From JBPYFK01 sp051984675 (lineage in GTDB: Bacteria > Actinomycetota > Actinomycetes > Mycobacteriales > Pseudonocardiaceae): a stretch of DNA of 9,240 bases. The notes under the pieces were generated by a model. That model was not told the origin of the DNA. It worked only from the letters and a program-made list of their open reading frames with translations, and ran no database searches. The stretch's first letter is position 1. Each line of letters opens with the position of its first letter. Positions 5,144 to 9,240 of this stretch are shown here, piece by piece. The position numbers and the translations under genes were made by a program. Location of the stretch: positions 1 through 9,240 of the forward strand of contig JBPYFK010000125.1 in the NCBI GenBank assembly GCA_051984675.1, given 5' to 3'.

Positions 5144-6571
5144 GTGAGCACCAAGCACGCGGACTTCGTGGTGGTCGCGAACAGGCTTCCGGTGGATCTC
5201 GAACAGCTGGAGGATGGCACCGAGCGGTGGAAGCACAGCCCGGGCGGGCTGGTCACCGCGCTGGAACCGTTCCTGCGCGCCCGCAAAGGCGCCTGGGTCG
5301 GCTGGCCCGGTGTCGCGGACACGGACGTGGAACCGTTCACCGACGACGACATGCACCTGCACCCGGTGCGGATGTCCACGCGCGAGGTCGCGGACTACTA
5401 CGAAGGCTTCTCCAACGCCACCTTGTGGCCGTTGTACCACGACGTCGTGGTCCCCCCGACGTTCGATCGTTCCTGGTGGGACGCCTACCAGCGGGTGAAC
5501 CGCCGGTTCGCGGAGGCGGCGGCCGAGGTCAGCGAGGAGGGCGCGACGGTCTGGGTGCAGGACTATCAGCTCCAGCTGGTGCCCTCGATGCTGCGCGAGA
5601 TGCGCCCCGACCTGCGCATCGGGTTCTTCCTGCACATCCCGTTCCCTCCGGTGGAGCTGTTCATGCAGCTCCCGTGGCGGCGGGAGATCGTCGAGGGGCT
5701 GCTGGGCGCCGACCTGGTCGGCTTCCACCGGCCCGGTGGCGCGCAGAACTTCCTGTGGCTGGCCCGCAGGTTGGCCGGTTTCGAACCCAGCCGGGGTCAG
5801 GTCGGGGTTCGGTCCAGGCCCGGGATCGTGCAGGTCGGCGACCGCACGGTCCGCGTCGGCGCCTTCCCGATCTCGATCGACTCCACAGGGATGGACTCGC
5901 TGGCACGCAGCAAGGACGTGCAGCAGCGGACCCGGCAGCTGCGCCGCGAGTTGGGTAACCCGCACAAGGTCCTGCTGGGCGTCGACCGGCTGGATTACAC
6001 CAAGGGCATCGACGTCCGGTTACACGCCTTCCACGAGCTGCTGGCGGAAGGCAAACTCGAAGCCGAGGACGTCGTGATGATCCAGGTCGCCACGCCCAGC
6101 CGGGAACGCGTGGAGCACTACAAGCAAATGCGCGAGGACATCGAACGCGAGGTCGGCCGGATCAACGGTGAGTTCGGGCGGGTTGGCCACCCGGCGGTGC
6201 ATTACCTGCACACGTCGGTGCCCCGCAAGGATCTCGTGGCCATGTACGGCGCCTCGGACGTCATGGTGGTCACACCCGTCCGGGACGGCATGAACCTGGT
6301 GTGCAAGGAGTACGTGGCGTGCCGGCACGACCTGGGCGGAGCCCTCGTGCTGAGTGAGTTCGCCGGAGCGGCGGCCGAGCTCACAAGCGCCTTCCTAGTG
6401 AATCCACATAACCTGGACGATGTGAAAGACGCGTTGCTCGCGGCCCTGAACATCGACCAGCAGGAAGGTCGCCGTAGGATGCGCGCATTGCGTAGGCAGG
6501 TGCTCACGCACGACGTCGATCGCTGGGCGCGGTCGTTTCTGGAGGCGCTGGGCACGCCGATCGCGAACTAG
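5144..6571 (+). CDS. otsA: Trehalose-6-phosphate synthase (OtsA, GT20)
   Basis: A cytosolic glycosyltransferase of 475 residues that joins glucose from a nucleotide sugar to glucose 6-phosphate, giving trehalose 6-phosphate. GT20 motifs run the full length: VVVANRLPV, then HSPGGL (31-36), WVGWPG, WPLYHD, VWVQDYQL with D140, FFLHIPFPP, GVDRLDYTKG with R282 and K287, and TPVRDGMNLVCKEY with D381 and E389. These match E. coli D130, R262, K267, D361 and E369 at a nearly constant offset, so the enzyme should be active. UDP-glucose is the usual donor; some actinobacterial enzymes also accept ADP-glucose, and the sequence does not decide. GTG 5144 is chosen for its binding site and the normal OtsA N-terminus. 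One rare TTA leucine codon is at 6020-6022. The next gene supplies the phosphatase, 144-150 bases downstream, probably in one transcript. Confidence 0.96.
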   Translation: MSTKHADFVVVANRLPVDLEQLEDGTERWKHSPGGLVTALEPFLRARKGAWVGWPGVADTDVEPFTDDDMHLHPVRMSTREVADYYEGFSNATLWPLYHDVVVPPTFDRSWWDAYQRVNRRFAEAAAEVSEEGATVWVQDYQLQLVPSMLREMRPDLRIGFFLHIPFPPVELFMQLPWRREIVEGLLGADLVGFHRPGGAQNFLWLARRLAGFEPSRGQVGVRSRPGIVQVGDRTVRVGAFPISIDSTGMDSLARSKDVQQRTRQLRRELGNPHKVLLGVDRLDYTKGIDVRLHAFHELLAEGKLEAEDVVMIQVATPSRERVEHYKQMREDIEREVGRINGEFGRVGHPAVHYLHTSVPRKDLVAMYGASDVMVVTPVRDGMNLVCKEYVACRHDLGGALVLSEFAGAAAELTSAFLVNPHNLDDVKDALLAALNIDQQEGRRRMRALRRQVLTHDVDRWARSFLEALGTPIAN

Positions 6572-6710
6572 TGTGTACCCCGCTGCGAGATCCGCACGGA
6601 CGACGCACTCTTTCGCCGACCGACGGTCCGCGTCTGCGGCAACCCGCTGGGAGTCGACTCGACGTCACCGCAAGGTCGGTGTCACCTGCCCCCGTCCAAC
6701 CACGTCCCCA

Positions 6711-6715
6711 GGAGG
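6711..6715 (+). promoter_or_regulatory. Shine-Dalgarno that points to a TTG start for otsB
   Basis: GGAGG touches ATG 6716 with no spacer, too close for normal initiation. The in-frame TTG at 6722 is 6 bases away, an ideal distance. The binding site therefore favours TTG, shifting the protein by two residues. Confidence 0.55.
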
Positions 6716-6721
6716 ATGGCG

Positions 6722-9240
6722 TTGACCGCCGAAGCCCTCCCCGCCGAGCTTCGCCGGGTGATCGTGCAGCTGGCGCGCCAGCCACGGCTGCTGGTCGCCT
6801 GCGACTACGACGGCACCCTCGCTCCCATCGTGGCGGACCCCACCCAGGCCAAACCGTTGCCGGAATCGGTACACGCTCTGCGGTCGCTGGCGGCTCTGCC
6901 GTCCACGACGACCGCCGTGATCTCCGGCCGCGCGCTGCGCGACCTCGCGACGCTGTCCCGGCTTCCAGCCGAGGTCTACCTGGTGGGCAGCCACGGGTCG
7001 GAGTTCGACGTCGGGTTCGTGCACGAACTCGACCCGGAAGCCACCGAGCTACGCACGCGCCTGCAACGGTCGTTGCAGGACATCACCACCGGCCTGGCCG
7101 GCGTGACGCTGGAAGCCAAACCGGCCAGCGTCGCCGTGCACGTGCGCCAAGCTGAACAGGAGATCGCCGAGTACGCGCTGGAGCACGTGCGTTCGGGTCC
7201 TGCCACCTGGGAGGGAGTGCAGGTCACCGAAGGTAAGGCGGTCATCGAGCTGGCCGTCGTCCAGACGGACAAAGGCAACGCGCTGGACACGCTGCGTCAC
7301 CAGGTCGGCGCGACAGCCGCGCTGTTCCTCGGCGACGACGTCACCGACGAGAAGGCGTTCGCCCGCCTGCACGGCCCGGACATCGGGTTGAAGGTCGGCA
7401 GCGGCGACACGCTCGCGCATTACCGGCTGGGGGACACCACCGAGGTGGCCACCGTCCTGGCGTTCCTGATGGAGGAGCGCCGCACCTGGCTGTACGGCGA
7501 GCAGGCCCCGCCGATCGAGCGGCTGACGATGCTGTCGAACGAGCGCACTGTCGCCCTGCTCACCCCGGACGCGCGGCTGACCTGGATGTGCCACCCCGGC
7601 CCGGACTCGGCGGCGGTCTTCGCCGACCTGCTCGGCGGCCCCGGCGCCGGGCACTTCACGATCCGCCCGCACGCCGGCAGCAACGGCTCACCCCGCAGCC
7701 CGCTGCCGCTGGGCCAGCGGTACGTGCCGGGCACGATGACCGTGGAGACCCGCTGGTCCCGGCTGCTGGTCACCGACTACCTGGAGCACAACGCGGATGC
7801 CCACCGCACCGACCTGATCCGGGTGATCAGCGGCGCGACCACCGCGGAGATCGAGTTCTCGCCGCGCCCGGAGTTCGGGCAGGTCCCGGTACGGCTGGCC
7901 GCCGAAGCCGGCGGGCTGCGCGTGCTGGGCACCTCCGAGCCGATGGTGCTGCACTCTCCCGGAGTGCAGTGGGAGATCACCTCGGACGGCATGCACGAAT
8001 CCGCGCACGCGGTCGTCGAGGTGTCCGAGGACGACCCGGTGGTGCTGGAGCTGCGCTGCGGCACCGAGGATCTCGACCCGGCGCCGTCCGCGGAGTGGGA
8101 GCGCCGGGCAGACGCCGATTCCTACTGGAGCGACTGGCTGGCCACCCTGACGCTGCCCGAGGTCGAGCGCGATCTCGTCGCTCGCTCGGCGCTGACGTTG
8201 CGCGGCCTGTGCAACGCCGACACCGGCGCGATCATGGCCGCCGCCACGACGTCCCTGCCCGAGGAGATCGGCGGCATCCGCAACTGGGACTACCGGTACT
8301 GCTGGCTGCGGGACGGCGCGATGACGGCGAACGCCCTGGTGTCGCTGGGCTCGACGGCCGAAGCCGAGGCGTTCCTGGACTGGCTGCACCGGGTGCTGGA
8401 CACCCTGCCGGGACCGGACCGCCTGCACCCGCTGTACACGCTGCAGGGCACCAGCCTCGGCCCGGAGGCCGTGATCGACAGCCTGCCCGGCTACGCCGGC
8501 TCGCGACCGGTCCGGGTCGGCAACCTGGCCGACCAGCAGGTCCAGCTGGACGTGTTCGGCCCCGTGGTAGAGCTGATCATGGATCTGTCCGCGTACACCG
8601 GCCGGCTCAGGGACGTCGACTGGGACCTGGTCAAGGCCATGGCCGAGGCCGTGTCCCACCGGTGGTCCGAGCCCGACCACGGCATCTGGGAAGAGCGCGA
8701 CGTCCCGCGTCACCACGTGTACTCGAAGGTGATGTGCTGGGTGACCCTGGACCGGGCGCTGAAACTGGCCGAGACCTACGGCCGCCCGCCGGAGGAGGGC
8801 TGGGCGCCGCTGCGCGAGCAGATCTCCGACGACGTCCTCAAGAACGGCTGGCACCCGGACGTGCAGGCGTTCACCACGGCCTACGAAGGGTCCGATTTGG
8901 ACGCCGCGTCGCTGCACGTGGGCCTGTCCGGGCTGATCGACCCGACGGACGAGCGGTTCGCCGCGACGGTGACCGCGATCGAGTCCGAGTTGCGCAGCGG
9001 CTCCACGGTGTACCGGTACCGCCGCGACGACGGCCTTCCCGGCGAGGAGGGTGGTTTCCACCTCTGCGCCGCCTGGCTGATCGAGGCGTACCTGCTGACC
9101 GGTCGGCGGACGGAGGCCGAAGAGCTGTTCCAGCAGATCGTGGACACCGCCGGCCCGACCGGGCTGCTGACCGAGGAGTACGACCCCATCGCCGAACGCT
9201 CGCTGGGCAACCACCCGCAGGCGTACTCGCACCTGGGGTT
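6722..9240 (+). CDS. otsB: Trehalose-6-phosphate phosphatase fused to a GH15 glucoamylase/trehalase-like domain (3' end cut)
   Basis: The frame is open to the window edge, giving 839 complete residues from TTG 6722 (ATG 6716 adds two). Residues about 1-235 are an HAD-type OtsB phosphatase converting trehalose 6-phosphate to trehalose: DYDGT with D28 and D30, SGR at 68-70, and GDDVTDE at 204-210. From about 250 the protein is a bacterial GH15 enzyme. An N-terminal beta-sandwich (RLTWMCHPGPDSAAVFADLL) is followed by the alpha-barrel, with IRNWDYRYCWLRD (519-531), GIWEERD with likely general acid E657, YSKVMCW, and TEEYD with likely general base E818 or E819, then LGNHPQAYSHLG. Since that last motif lies close to the C-terminus in GH15 proteins, only a few dozen residues should be missing. 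Neither half is degraded. GH15 includes glucoamylases and the mycobacterial trehalase, so hydrolysis of trehalose or another alpha-glucoside is possible; substrate is not readable here. Co-directional with otsA. Confidence 0.9.
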   Translation, partial: MTAEALPAELRRVIVQLARQPRLLVACDYDGTLAPIVADPTQAKPLPESVHALRSLAALPSTTTAVISGRALRDLATLSRLPAEVYLVGSHGSEFDVGFVHELDPEATELRTRLQRSLQDITTGLAGVTLEAKPASVAVHVRQAEQEIAEYALEHVRSGPATWEGVQVTEGKAVIELAVVQTDKGNALDTLRHQVGATAALFLGDDVTDEKAFARLHGPDIGLKVGSGDTLAHYRLGDTTEVATVLAFLMEERRTWLYGEQAPPIERLTMLSNERTVALLTPDARLTWMCHPGPDSAAVFADLLGGPGAGHFTIRPHAGSNGSPRSPLPLGQRYVPGTMTVETRWSRLLVTDYLEHNADAHRTDLIRVISGATTAEIEFSPRPEFGQVPVRLAAEAGGLRVLGTSEPMVLHSPGVQWEITSDGMHESAHAVVEVSEDDPVVLELRCGTEDLDPAPSAEWERRADADSYWSDWLATLTLPEVERDLVARSALTLRGLCNADTGAIMAAATTSLPEEIGGIRNWDYRYCWLRDGAMTANALVSLGSTAEAEAFLDWLHRVLDTLPGPDRLHPLYTLQGTSLGPEAVIDSLPGYAGSRPVRVGNLADQQVQLDVFGPVVELIMDLSAYTGRLRDVDWDLVKAMAEAVSHRWSEPDHGIWEERDVPRHHVYSKVMCWVTLDRALKLAETYGRPPEEGWAPLREQISDDVLKNGWHPDVQAFTTAYEGSDLDAASLHVGLSGLIDPTDERFAATVTAIESELRSGSTVYRYRRDDGLPGEEGGFHLCAAWLIEAYLLTGRRTEAEELFQQIVDTAGPTGLLTEEYDPIAERSLGNHPQAYSHLG

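Noticed and set aside
4243..5379. 378-codon minus-strand frame across the thrE end, the thrE/otsA gap and the otsA start
   Set aside because: Its Arg/Pro/Ser-rich sequence has no recognisable domain and conflicts with two solid genes.
6572..6715. Search for a terminator or promoter between otsA and otsB
   Set aside because: Only short pairings such as CACCG/CGGTG were found, none convincing; the genes are treated as one likely transcript.
6571..7155. 194-codon plus-strand frame overlapping the otsB start
   Set aside because: It covers the OtsB domain in another frame, is Arg/Pro/Ala-rich, and has no family features; the DxDGT and GDDxTDE motifs are in the otsB frame.
7688..9232. 514-codon open frame on the minus strand opposite the GH15 domain
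   Set aside because: It mirrors a strongly supported GH15 coding region. Its protein is rich in Arg, Val, Gly, His and Gln with no recognisable domain, as expected from antisense reading of GC-rich genes.

Overview
The window looks like chromosome from a high-GC actinomycete, most likely in or near the Pseudonocardiaceae. The reasons are the strong G/C bias at third codon positions, GTG/TTG starts with GGAGG-type ribosome binding sites, and best resemblance to actinobacterial families. The genus assignment is inference. Two unrelated blocks meet at a tRNA-Thr gene.

Positions 1 to about 3074 are the end of an actinomycete integrative and conjugative element (AICE). A pSAM2-type rolling-circle replication initiator (repSA-like), a small excisionase and a tyrosine integrase form a tight rep-xis-int operon, with the start of each downstream gene overlapping the stop of the one before. 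After int come two direct GTTGCTACA repeats, a long imperfect inverted repeat, and then the 3' end of tRNA-Thr(TGT) on the minus strand. This is the usual geometry of an element inserted at the 3' end of a tRNA gene. The rest of the element (transfer genes, regulators, far att site) lies left of the window.

Positions 3075 to 9240 are host chromosome: tRNA-Thr(TGT) pointing left, then three genes pointing right. These are a ThrE-type threonine/serine exporter, trehalose-6-phosphate synthase (otsA), and a large gene cut by the window end. The last gene fuses a trehalose-6-phosphate phosphatase (OtsB) domain to a glycoside hydrolase family 15 (GH15, glucoamylase/trehalase-like) domain. OtsA makes trehalose 6-phosphate and the OtsB domain removes the phosphate. 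The GH15 domain keeps its catalytic glutamates and may hydrolyse trehalose or another alpha-glucoside. A synthetic phosphatase joined to a potential glucosidase is the most interesting object in the window.

I see no CRISPR array, rRNA gene, insertion sequence or defence system. The clearest less-described features are the OtsB-GH15 fusion, the cysteine-rich insert in the integrase, the structured int/tRNA junction, and rare TTA codons in int and otsA.
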